From Streptomyces lydicus (GTDB lineage Bacteria; Actinomycetota; Actinomycetes; Streptomycetales; Streptomycetaceae), in the NCBI RefSeq assembly GCF_000717345.1, contig NZ_JNZA01000046.1, positions 1-48,474 of the forward strand: 48,474 bases of DNA. The letters run 5' to 3'. The notes under the pieces were generated by a model that worked only from the letters and a program-made list of their open reading frames with translations, ran no database searches and had not been told where the DNA came from. Position numbers and translations under genes: made by a program. Within the stretch, counting starts at the first letter, position 1, and each line of letters begins with the position of its first letter. Shown in pieces: positions 41,329-48,474 of this stretch.

Positions 41329-43977
41329 CTACTCCACCACCGGCAGCAGCTCCGGCAGATGCCCGTCCGAGGCCAGGGCGGCGGCCTGGCGTTCCCCGGA
41401 CACCGGCCCGTAGGTCGTCGTGCGGGGGCGCGCCGGGCGCCCGGCGCGCTCCGCGATGTCGATCAGGCCCTGGATGGAGCGGTAGGAGCCGTAACCTGAG
41501 CCGGCCATACGGGAGATGGTCTCCTCCATCAGGGTGCCGCCCAGGTCGTTGGCGCCCGACCGGAGCATCTCCGCCGCCCCGTCCGTGCCGAGCTTGACCC
41601 AGCTCGTCTGGATGTTGGTGATGTGCGGGTGGAGCAGGACCCGGGCCATCGCCGTCACCGCGCGGTTGTCGCGGGTGGTGGGGCCCGGGCGGGCGATGCC
41701 GGCCAAGTACACGGGCGCGTTGGTGTGGATGAAGGGGAGGGTGACGAACTCGGTGAAGCCGCCGGTCTCCTGCTGGATCTCGGCCAGCAGACGGAGGTGG
41801 CCGAGCCAGTGCCGCGGCTGGTCGACATGGCCGTACATCATCGTCGAGGACGAGCGGATGCCCAGCTCGTGGGCGGTTTTGACGACCTCGACCCAGGTGG
41901 CGGTGGGCAGTTTGCCCTTGGTGAGGATCCAGCGGACCTCGTCGTCGAGGATCTCCGCGGCCGTGCCGGGGATGGTGTCGAGCCCGGCGGCCCTGGCCTC
42001 GGTCAGCCACTCGCGGATGGACAGCCCGGTGCGGGTGGCGCCGTTGACGACCTCCATGGGCGAGAAGGCGTGCACATGCATCCCGGGCACGCGTTCCTTG
42101 ACGGCGCGCGCGATGTCGAAGTACGCCGTGCCGGGCAGGTCGGGGTGGATGCCGCCCTGCATGCAGACCTCCACCGCGCCCACGTCCCACGCCTGCTGGG
42201 CGCGGTCGGCGACCTGGGAGAGGGACAGGGTGTAGGCGTCGGCGTCGGTGCGGCGCTGGGCGAAGGCGCAGAAGCGGCAGCCGGTGTAGCAGACGTTGGT
42301 GAAGTTGATGTTCCTGGTGACGATGTAGGTGACGTCGTCGCCCACCGTGGCGCGCCGCAGATCGTCGGCGATCCCGCAGAGGGCGTCCAGGGCGGGCCCG
42401 TCGGCGTGCAGCAGCGCCAGCGCCTCGGCGTCCGTGAGCCGGGTCGGGTCGTCGGCGGCCCGGGCCAGGGCCTGCCGTACGTCGGCGTCGATCCGCTCGG
42501 GTGCCATCCCGGGGGCGGCGGCCTCGCGCAGCGCCTCCCAGTCGCCGTAGACCTCGTCGAAGTCGTCGCGGCGGTCGGCGGTGCGGCCTTCGGTGTCGAT
42601 GGTGTGGTGCAGGTCCGTACGGCCGGAGGGGCTCAGGGTGAAGCCGTCCTCGGGCTCCTGCCAGGGCCGGCCCACCACGGGGGCGTCCTCGATCGCCAGG
42701 CCCGTCTCCGGGTCGGCGAGGGCGCGGACGTGCGGCAGCAGCCGGGGGTCGAGCCAGGGTTCGCCGCGCTGGATGAACTCCGGGTAGATGGGGAGGCGTT
42801 CGCGCAGCTCGAAGCCGGCGGTGGCGCACCGCTCGGTCAGCTCGTCGATCTGCGGCCAGGGCCGCTCGGGGTTGACGTGGTCGAGGGTCAGCGGGGACAC
42901 GCCGCCCCAGTCGTCGATGCCGGCGTCGACGATCAGCGCGTATTCGCCGTCGACCAGGTTGGGCGGCGCCTGGATCCGGGTCGAGGGACCCATGATGTGC
43001 CGGGCGACCGCGATCGTCGCGGCCAGCTCCTCCAGTTCGGCGTCCGGCATTCCGCGCATCGCCGTGTCCGGCTTGGCGCGGAAGTTCTGCATGATCAATT
43101 CTTGGATGCCGTGGTACGCGCGCTGGATGCGGCGCAGCGCGAAGAGCGACTCGGCACGCTCCTCGTAGGTCTCGCCGATGCCGATCAGCAGCCCGCTGGT
43201 GAAGGGCACGTTGGAACGGCCGGCGTCCTCCAGGACGCGCAGCCGCACGGCGGGTTCCTTGTCGGGCGAGCCGTGGTGCGGGCCACCGGGCTCGCTCCAC
43301 AGGCGCTCGGCGGTCGTCTCCAGCATCATCCCCAGGGACGGGGCCACGGGCTTGAGCCGCTGGAAGTCCGTCCAGGACATCACCCCCGGATTGAGGTGCG
43401 GCAGCAGCCCGGTCTCCTCCAGGACGCGGATGGCCATGGCGCGGAGGTAGGAGATCGTGTCGTCGTAGCCGTGCGCCTCCAGCCACTCGCGGGCCTCGGG
43501 CCAGCGGTCCTCGGGGTTGTCCCCCAAGGTGAACAGGGCTTCCTTGCAGCCCATTTCGGCGCCGCGGCGGGCGATGTCCAGCACCTCGTCGGGCGACATG
43601 AACATCCCGTGGCCGTCACGGCGCAGTTTGCCGGGCACGGTGACGAAGGTGCAGTAGTGGCACTTGTCGCGGCACAGGCGCGTCAGGGGGATGAAGACGC
43701 CCTTGGAGTACGTGATGACGCCGGGGCGGCCCGCGGCCTCCAGGCCCGCGTCCCGCACCCGGGCCGCGGAGGCGCACAGGTCCTTGAGGTCGTCGCCGCG
43801 GGCCTGGAGCAGCACCGCGGCCTCGCCGACGTCCAGCGCCACACCGTCGCGGGCCCGCTTGAGCGCACGACGCATCGCGTTCTCCGTAGGACGGCCCTGC
43901 GAAGCGGAGGAAGCGCTCGTCCCGTGGCCGGTCCCCCGGTCGGATGCCTGGTCAGGTCCCTGTGCGCTGGAAGTCAT
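41329..43977 (-). CDS. fbiC: 7,8-didemethyl-8-hydroxy-5-deazariboflavin (FO) synthase
   Basis: An 882-residue fusion of CofG and CofH that makes FO, the chromophore of coenzyme F420, from tyrosine and a ribityl pyrimidine. It has two radical SAM domains, each with its own CxxxCxxC cluster: CRDKCHYC (about 107-114) in the CofG half and CYTGCRFC (about 555-562) in the CofH half. The fused form is typical of actinobacteria. The ATG at 43975-43977 directly abuts GGAGG, so an internal ATG ([11 protein letters not shown], about 43875) with a better-spaced GGAG is a real alternative. An LLM-class, probably F420-using oxidoreductase is encoded nearby. No other F420 biosynthesis gene is in the window. 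Confidence 0.97.
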   Translation of the reverse strand: MTSSAQGPDQASDRGTGHGTSASSASQGRPTENAMRRALKRARDGVALDVGEAAVLLQARGDDLKDLCASAARVRDAGLEAAGRPGVITYSKGVFIPLTRLCRDKCHYCTFVTVPGKLRRDGHGMFMSPDEVLDIARRGAEMGCKEALFTLGDNPEDRWPEAREWLEAHGYDDTISYLRAMAIRVLEETGLLPHLNPGVMSWTDFQRLKPVAPSLGMMLETTAERLWSEPGGPHHGSPDKEPAVRLRVLEDAGRSNVPFTSGLLIGIGETYEERAESLFALRRIQRAYHGIQELIMQNFRAKPDTAMRGMPDAELEELAATIAVARHIMGPSTRIQAPPNLVDGEYALIVDAGIDDWGGVSPLTLDHVNPERPWPQIDELTERCATAGFELRERLPIYPEFIQRGEPWLDPRLLPHVRALADPETGLAIEDAPVVGRPWQEPEDGFTLSPSGRTDLHHTIDTEGRTADRRDDFDEVYGDWEALREAAAPGMAPERIDADVRQALARAADDPTRLTDAEALALLHADGPALDALCGIADDLRRATVGDDVTYIVTRNINFTNVCYTGCRFCAFAQRRTDADAYTLSLSQVADRAQQAWDVGAVEVCMQGGIHPDLPGTAYFDIARAVKERVPGMHVHAFSPMEVVNGATRTGLSIREWLTEARAAGLDTIPGTAAEILDDEVRWILTKGKLPTATWVEVVKTAHELGIRSSSTMMYGHVDQPRHWLGHLRLLAEIQQETGGFTEFVTLPFIHTNAPVYLAGIARPGPTTRDNRAVTAMARVLLHPHITNIQTSWVKLGTDGAAEMLRSGANDLGGTLMEETISRMAGSGYGSYRSIQGLIDIAERAGRPARPRTTTYGPVSGERQAAALASDGHLPELLPVVE

Positions 43978-44125
43978 CCTCCGAGCATACGAGCGTCCAC
44001 CGACAGCGCCGCCGCCGGAGAACACCCGGCCGGTGTGCCACTGATCACGGCAGACGGAGGTTACATCCGGCCCCGAAAGGGGCAATTCCCCGGCGGCGGC
44101 TCAGCGCATGCTCACCCGCTCGCGG

Positions 44126-44527
44126 TCACAGGCCGGCAAGCAGCTCGTCGGAGTACGTGCGGGTCAGGAACTCCATGTAGTGGCCGTCCGGGTCGTCCAC
44201 GTACAGACCGCGCCCCCCGTCGTGGGTGTTGAACTGCTGCGGCTTGGAGTGCATCGGGTCGGCCCAGTACGGGAGGTCGCGTGCCTTGATCCGGCCGAGT
44301 ATCGCGTCGAACTCCTCCTCCGTCACCAGGAAGGCATAGTGCGTGGGGACGAACTCCCGGCCGCCCGCGACGTGCTCGGCGTAGTCGAGCGTCACACCGT
44401 TGTCGAGCTTGAGGGCGGCGAACGGGCCGAACGCCTTCGGTTCGGGCGCGTCGAGCAGCTCGGCCAGGAAGCGGGCGGAGGCGAAGCGGTCGGTGCTGTG
44501 CACGATCGTGTGATCGAGGCTGGGCAT
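44126..44527 (-). CDS. VOC-family protein (glyoxalase/extradiol dioxygenase fold)
   Basis: A 133-residue protein with the two-module beta-alpha-beta-beta-beta fold. Possible metal ligands are His6 (MPSLDHTIVH), His in THYAFLV and Glu in HYMEFLTRTY. Such proteins act as isomerases, dioxygenases or antibiotic-binding proteins; the reaction is not deducible. ATG at 44525-44527 follows AAGGAG. It lies between fbiC and the LLM oxidoreductase on the same strand, but the gaps suggest separate transcripts. Confidence 0.9.
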   Translation of the reverse strand: MPSLDHTIVHSTDRFASARFLAELLDAPEPKAFGPFAALKLDNGVTLDYAEHVAGGREFVPTHYAFLVTEEEFDAILGRIKARDLPYWADPMHSKPQQFNTHDGGRGLYVDDPDGHYMEFLTRTYSDELLAGL

Positions 44528-44842
44528 GGGATCTCCTTGATCTGGGTGGCCCCGGGCGGGCGGTACGGGCGCTCGCACAGCGCACCGGGCCGCGGACGCT
44601 CCGGGAGCCGTTGACCGATCTCCGGAGGACTCCGAACTGCGGGTCCTTCACCTTCGACGCTACGTCCGGCGGGGCCGGCCGCGGATCCGTCTGCGGTACC
44701 GACCCGGGAGCGCCGGCCTTACGCCGATGGACCTAGGGCGCGCCGCGTTCCGGCCCGCGATTTCGGGCGTGCGGAAGCCGCGGCGCCACCGATTGCCAGG
44801 CCCGGGGCCGCGGCGCCACCGGTACCGCCGGCAGTTCCCTCG
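44528..44842. other. Intergenic region with 30-bp-spaced direct repeat
   Basis: There is no gene in these 315 bp. GCCGCGGCGCCACCG occurs twice (44777-44791 and 44807-44821), exactly 30 bp apart, just downstream of the LLM oxidoreductase stop. Meaning unknown; it may be a duplication trace or part of a terminator region. Confidence 0.45.
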
Positions 44843-45667
44843 TCACAGGTACTGGGCGAAATCGTCCAGCGTCCGCAGCACCTCCGCCTCGCCGGCCGGC
44901 GGCAGCTGGAGCACCACTTCCCGCAGGCCCAGCTCGCGGTAGTGGGCCAGCTTCCCGGGCGACGGGACCACCGCGTAGGGCACCACCACCGGCTCACCCG
45001 CCCGCCCGGCGTCCGCCCACGCCTGCCGCAGCACCGGGACGGTCTCCGTCAGACCTCGGCCGCCGATCGGCAGCCAGCCGTCGGCGTACTCGGCGATCTG
45101 CCCGAAAAGCTTGGGGCCGGCCGAGCCGCCCAGCAGGATGCGGGGCGCGCCGTTGACCGGTTTGGGATGGGCGAGGGAGGCCCGCACGGACCCGAATGTC
45201 CCTTTGTACGCGGTCGGTTCGTCGGCCCAGAGGGCGCGCATCAGGGCCACCCGGTCACGGGTCAGCTCGCGCCGGGTCGACCACTCCACCCCGTGGTCGG
45301 CGGCCTCCTCGACGTTCCAGCCGTAGCCGACGCCGAGTGTGAAGCGCCCGCCGGAGAGGAAATCGAGGGTGGCGACCTGCTTGGCGAGGTCGACGGGATC
45401 GTGCTGGGCGACGAGGGTGATGCCGGTGCCCAGGGCGAGCCGCTCGGTGACCGCGGCGGCCTGGCCCAGGGCGATGAACGGGTCGAGGGTGCGGCCGTAT
45501 TCACGGGGCAGCGGCTCGCCCATGGGTGCGGGGGTGTCACGGCTGGCGGGGATGTGGGTGTGTTCCGGGAGGTAGAGGCCGGCGAATCCGCGCTGTTCCA
45601 GCTCATGGGCCAGCCGGTCCGGCCGGATGGTCTCGTCGGTCAGGAAGATCGTGGTCGCGATCCGCAT
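44843..45667 (-). CDS. LLM-class oxidoreductase, probably F420-dependent
   Basis: A 274-residue TIM-barrel protein of the luciferase-like monooxygenase superfamily. Conserved parts are LYLPEHTHIP, LALGTGITLVAQHDPVDLAK split across strands, LGVGYGWNVEEAADHG and ILLGGSAGPKLFGQIAEYADGWLPIG. In actinobacteria this subgroup (TIGR03619-like) mostly uses F420; the nearby FO synthase supports that but does not prove it. The ATG at 45665-45667 has GGAGG ten bases upstream; the longer in-frame start at 45766 is rejected. The substrate is unknown. Confidence 0.88.
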   Translation of the reverse strand: MRIATTIFLTDETIRPDRLAHELEQRGFAGLYLPEHTHIPASRDTPAPMGEPLPREYGRTLDPFIALGQAAAVTERLALGTGITLVAQHDPVDLAKQVATLDFLSGGRFTLGVGYGWNVEEAADHGVEWSTRRELTRDRVALMRALWADEPTAYKGTFGSVRASLAHPKPVNGAPRILLGGSAGPKLFGQIAEYADGWLPIGGRGLTETVPVLRQAWADAGRAGEPVVVPYAVVPSPGKLAHYRELGLREVVLQLPPAGEAEVLRTLDDFAQYL

Positions 45668-45838
45668 GCTGTGGACACCTCCGTCAGGCGTGTGGGTGAC
45701 CGCATGTTGCCTCACCGACCGACGGTTATCCACAGCCCTTTCCCTCCGCGTCACAGCCGCGTACAACAGTTTTCACGCGGCGCAACGAGCCGGCCGCGCA
45801 GCGACACCGACGGCTCGACACACACGCGGGGGGCGGAA

Positions 45839-47362
45839 ATGGAGCGACGGGACGTACTGAAACTTTCGGCGGTTGCCGGCGCGACGGGCGCGCTTACGCT
45901 CGGACGTGTGAGCTTCGCCGACGCCGCGCCGACGGCCGGGCAGTCCGGCGGCGGACCGGGCGAACAGACCCGCCGGGTCACCGGCCATCTGCCCCCGGGG
46001 GCACCTGACTTCGTCTATCTGCCGGTCGACGTCCCGCACGGCGTGCGGGAGATCGCCGTCTCCTACAGCTACGACAGACCCGCGGTCCCCGAAGGCACGG
46101 CCGGGAACGCCTGCGACATCGGCATCTTCGACGAGCGGGGCACGGACCTCGGCGGGGCAGGGTTCCGCGGCTGGTCGGGCGGGGCGCGTACGGAGTTCTT
46201 CCTGCGCGCCGACGAGGCCACTCCCGGCTACCTCCCCGGGCCCGTCAACGCCGGCACCTGGCACATCACCCTCGGGCCGTACACGGTCGCGCCGCAGGGC
46301 CTGTCCTACGACGTCACGATCACCCTGCGGTACGGCCCCCGGGGACGCACACCGGCCCCGGTCCATCCGCCCGAGCGCGCCCGGGGCCGCGGACGCGCCT
46401 GGTACCGCGGGGACAGTCATCTGCACTCGGTCCACTCAGACGGCAAGCGCACACCCGCCCAGATCGCGGCGCTGGCCCGGGCCGCCGGGCTGGACTTCCT
46501 CAACACCTCCGAGCACAACACCATCTCCTCGCACCGCGCGTGGGAGGGCCTGTGGGGCGACGACCTGCTGATCCTGACCGGCGAGGAGGTCACCACCCGC
46601 AACGGGCACGTGGTCGCCATGGGCACCGACCCCGGCGTCTTCATCGACTGGCGCTACCGGGCCCGCGACAACGCCTTCGGCAAGTACGCCCGCGCCATCC
46701 GGCGGGCCGGGGGCCTGGTCATCCCGGCGCATCCGCACGCCACATGCATCGGCTGCAACTGGAAGTTCGGGCTCAACGACGCCGATGCGGTGGAGGTCTG
46801 GAACGGCCCCTACACGCCCGATGACGAGGTCACCCTCGCCGAGTGGGACAACACCCTCGTGGCGCACACCCACGGACGCGGCGACTGGCTGCCCGCGGTC
46901 GGGCACAGCGACGCCCATCGCGATCCGGACGTCGTCGGCCTGCCGCAGACGGTGGTGCTCGCCGACGATCTCTCCCGCCGCGCCCTGCAGGACGGCATAC
47001 GGGCGGGCCGGGTCTGGATCGCCGAGTCCTCGAAGGTCGACCTGGCGTTCTCCGTCACCGGTGAGCGCGGCGAGCACGCCGGGATCGGCGAGCGCCTGGC
47101 GGTCCCTGACACGACGCAGGTCACCGCCCGGCTCAAGGTCACCGGCACCCCCGGCTGCACGGTCTCCTTCGTCACCGACCAGGGACGGCTGTACACGGCG
47201 CCGCTCCCGCCGTCCGGCGAGGGCACGGTCAGCTGGCAGACCACCCCGGCCTACGCCGCCTACATACGCGCGGAAGTCCGCCACCCCGCGACCACGGCCG
47301 GTCTCCCCGGTCCCATGGCAGCCATGACGAACCCGGTTTTTCTGGGGACCTGGGGGAGCTGA
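45839..47362 (+). CDS. Tat-exported CehA/McbA-type PHP metallohydrolase
   Basis: A 507-residue secreted hydrolase. The N-terminus MERRDVLKLSAVAGATGAL is a twin-arginine signal with RRDVLK, cleaved near ADAA. A beta-rich domain (about 45-175) precedes the PHP catalytic domain. The metal motifs are GDSHLHSVHSDG, NTSEHN, PAHPH and GHSDAHRD. The C-terminal beta domain (about 400-500) is Thr/Val-rich. CehA and McbA relatives hydrolyse carbamate or phosphate esters, and the exported form would work at the cell surface. ATG 45839 lies right after a GGGGGGCGG purine run. It is divergent from the LLM gene. The true substrate is not known. Confidence 0.9.
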   Translation: MERRDVLKLSAVAGATGALTLGRVSFADAAPTAGQSGGGPGEQTRRVTGHLPPGAPDFVYLPVDVPHGVREIAVSYSYDRPAVPEGTAGNACDIGIFDERGTDLGGAGFRGWSGGARTEFFLRADEATPGYLPGPVNAGTWHITLGPYTVAPQGLSYDVTITLRYGPRGRTPAPVHPPERARGRGRAWYRGDSHLHSVHSDGKRTPAQIAALARAAGLDFLNTSEHNTISSHRAWEGLWGDDLLILTGEEVTTRNGHVVAMGTDPGVFIDWRYRARDNAFGKYARAIRRAGGLVIPAHPHATCIGCNWKFGLNDADAVEVWNGPYTPDDEVTLAEWDNTLVAHTHGRGDWLPAVGHSDAHRDPDVVGLPQTVVLADDLSRRALQDGIRAGRVWIAESSKVDLAFSVTGERGEHAGIGERLAVPDTTQVTARLKVTGTPGCTVSFVTDQGRLYTAPLPPSGEGTVSWQTTPAYAAYIRAEVRHPATTAGLPGPMAAMTNPVFLGTWGS

Positions 47363-47507
47363 GGCGGCCCGCGCCGTCGGGGGCGGTCCGGACGTACGGA
47401 ATAACCGGAGTGAGCCACCGGTTACGCCGGTACCTACTCACGCCGCGCTCGCGCGGCACCGTCCGACCAGCAGGCCGTCAGGCCGGCAGGCCCTCAGGAG
47501 GCTTTCG

Positions 47508-48413
47508 ATGCGTGCCCTTGTTGTCGATCACTCAGCACCCGGACGGCTCGCTCTCGGGACCGTCGCCGACCCCGAGCCCGGTCCCGACGAAGTTCTCGTG
47601 AGGATCAGCGCGATATCACTGAACTACGGCGAACTGCCCAAGTCCGACGACGTCGCCGAGGGCACGGTCCCGGGCTGGGACGCCGCCGGCGTGGTCGAGC
47701 GGGCCGCCGCCAACGGTCGCGGCCCCAAGCCCGGCGACCGCGTCATCACCTGGGGCCGGAACGCCGGCTGGGCCGAGTTGCGGGCCGTCCCCGTCGATGA
47801 ACTCGCCGCGCTGCCCGACGCGGTGGACTTCACGGCGGCCGCGGCACTGCCGGTGGCGGGCCTGACGGCACTGCGCGCACTGCGCACGGCGGGCGTACGG
47901 CCGGGGCAGCGCGTCGCGATCACCGGCGCCTCCGGTGGGGTGGGGCGGTTCGCGGTCCAGCTGGCACACCAGGCGGGCGCCGAGGTGTACGCGTTCGTCG
48001 GCAGTCCGGCGCGCGGTGCGGGCCTGGCCGAGCTCGGTGCGGACCGTGTCCTGACCGATCCCGCCGGTCTCGACGAGCCGGTGGACGTGGTGCTGGACAA
48101 CGTCGGCGGTTCACTGCTCGGCGAGCTGCTCGGACGGACGGCCCCTGAGGGCACGGTCATCTCGATCGGCGCGACATCCGGTGAACCGACGCCGATCCAG
48201 CCGTACCAGCTGATCCTGGGGCGGTTGCGGCTGATCGGCATCCAGGCGGGCGGCAACACGGGCGCCGATCTGGCCCACCTCGTCCGCCTCGTCGCGGAGG
48301 GACGCCTGGAGGCCAGCGTGGACCGGGTGGCCGACTGGGAGCAGGCCGGCAAGGCCGCCACCGCCCTGCTCAACCGAGAGATACGCGGCAAGGCGGTGCT
48401 GACCCTGGGGTGA
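47508..48413 (+). CDS. Zinc-free MDR-family quinone oxidoreductase
   Basis: A 301-residue medium-chain dehydrogenase/reductase of the NADPH:quinone oxidoreductase type. It has the N-terminal GroES-like part (LVRISAISLNYGEL, VPGWDAAGVVE, KPGDRVITWG) and the Rossmann motif ITGASGGVGRFAVQLAHQ. There are no zinc-binding cysteines. It reduces quinones or activated alkenes with NADPH. ATG 47508 has AGGAGG seven bases upstream. It stands alone at the right edge and shows no link to the upstream hydrolase. Confidence 0.93.
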   Translation: MRALVVDHSAPGRLALGTVADPEPGPDEVLVRISAISLNYGELPKSDDVAEGTVPGWDAAGVVERAAANGRGPKPGDRVITWGRNAGWAELRAVPVDELAALPDAVDFTAAAALPVAGLTALRALRTAGVRPGQRVAITGASGGVGRFAVQLAHQAGAEVYAFVGSPARGAGLAELGADRVLTDPAGLDEPVDVVLDNVGGSLLGELLGRTAPEGTVISIGATSGEPTPIQPYQLILGRLRLIGIQAGGNTGADLAHLVRLVAEGRLEASVDRVADWEQAGKAATALLNREIRGKAVLTLG

Positions 48414-48474
48414 GGCGGGGCGCTGGGGGGCCCGGTGCCTGCTTGGGGCCCTGGCGCTCGGGTGGGGGTGGGGG

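Noticed and set aside
48414..48474. Terminator at the right edge of the window
   Set aside because: G-rich sequence shows only a weak imperfect GGGCCC pairing and the flank is cut off.

Overview
The window is very GC-rich, with strong G/C bias at third codon positions, GGAGG-type ribosome binding sites and many GTG starts. It carries families typical of Streptomyces: an XRE-DUF5753/DUF397 pair, DUF5988, an NsdA-like TPR regulator, FbiC and F420-type oxidoreductases, GPP34, and a carboxypeptidase with a very long disordered tail. Rare TTA codons also fit Streptomyces. It looks like a chromosomal segment of a Streptomyces or close relative. I recognised no rRNA, tRNA, CRISPR array or intact insertion sequence.

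Left part (1-6.4 kb): a DEAD-box RNA helicase cut by the window edge lies next to a cold-shock protein gene. A MarR regulator is divergent from an Old Yellow Enzyme flavin reductase, with a two-copy operator-like repeat between them. A small unknown gene and a gene readable only across two frameshifts follow, then an NsdA-like HTH/TPR regulator facing an RsbW-like ATPase.

Centre-left (7.2-17.1 kb): the main accessory unit is a three-gene minus-strand operon. It encodes a DUF5988 protein, a stand-alone ketosynthase and a 2,113-residue fully reducing type I polyketide synthase (KS-AT-DH-ER-KR-ACP). The layout and length resemble mycobacterial mycocerosic acid synthase. It ends at a strong hairpin, has an 888-bp upstream region with inverted repeats, and is followed by a tyrosine recombinase that lacks a core catalytic histidine. 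The synthase gene, the TPR regulator and probably the ATPase each carry one TTA (bldA) codon, which points to shared developmental control of translation. This is the best candidate for an undescribed system: a small PKS locus, probably for a saturated and perhaps methyl-branched acyl chain, with no thioesterase.

Middle (17.2-30.6 kb): IPT/TIG protein, RecQ, a small exported protein with a sortase-like tail, a PEP mutase/isocitrate lyase family enzyme, a GT39-like membrane glycosyltransferase with a decayed partial copy beside it, the large D-Ala-D-Ala carboxypeptidase, GPP34 and the XRE/DUF397 pair. From memory, the last four match the S. coelicolor SCO4439-SCO4442 order, where the pair is called Scr1/Scr2.

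Right part (30.6-48.5 kb): mostly metabolic and signalling genes. They include an aminotransferase, an SDR, a sodium:solute symporter, an ADP-ribosylglycohydrolase, a D-2-hydroxyacid dehydrogenase, a large STAND-like ATPase with TPRs, the F420 synthase FbiC, a VOC protein, an LLM-class (probably F420-dependent) oxidoreductase, a Tat-exported PHP-type hydrolase and a quinone-oxidoreductase-type MDR protein.
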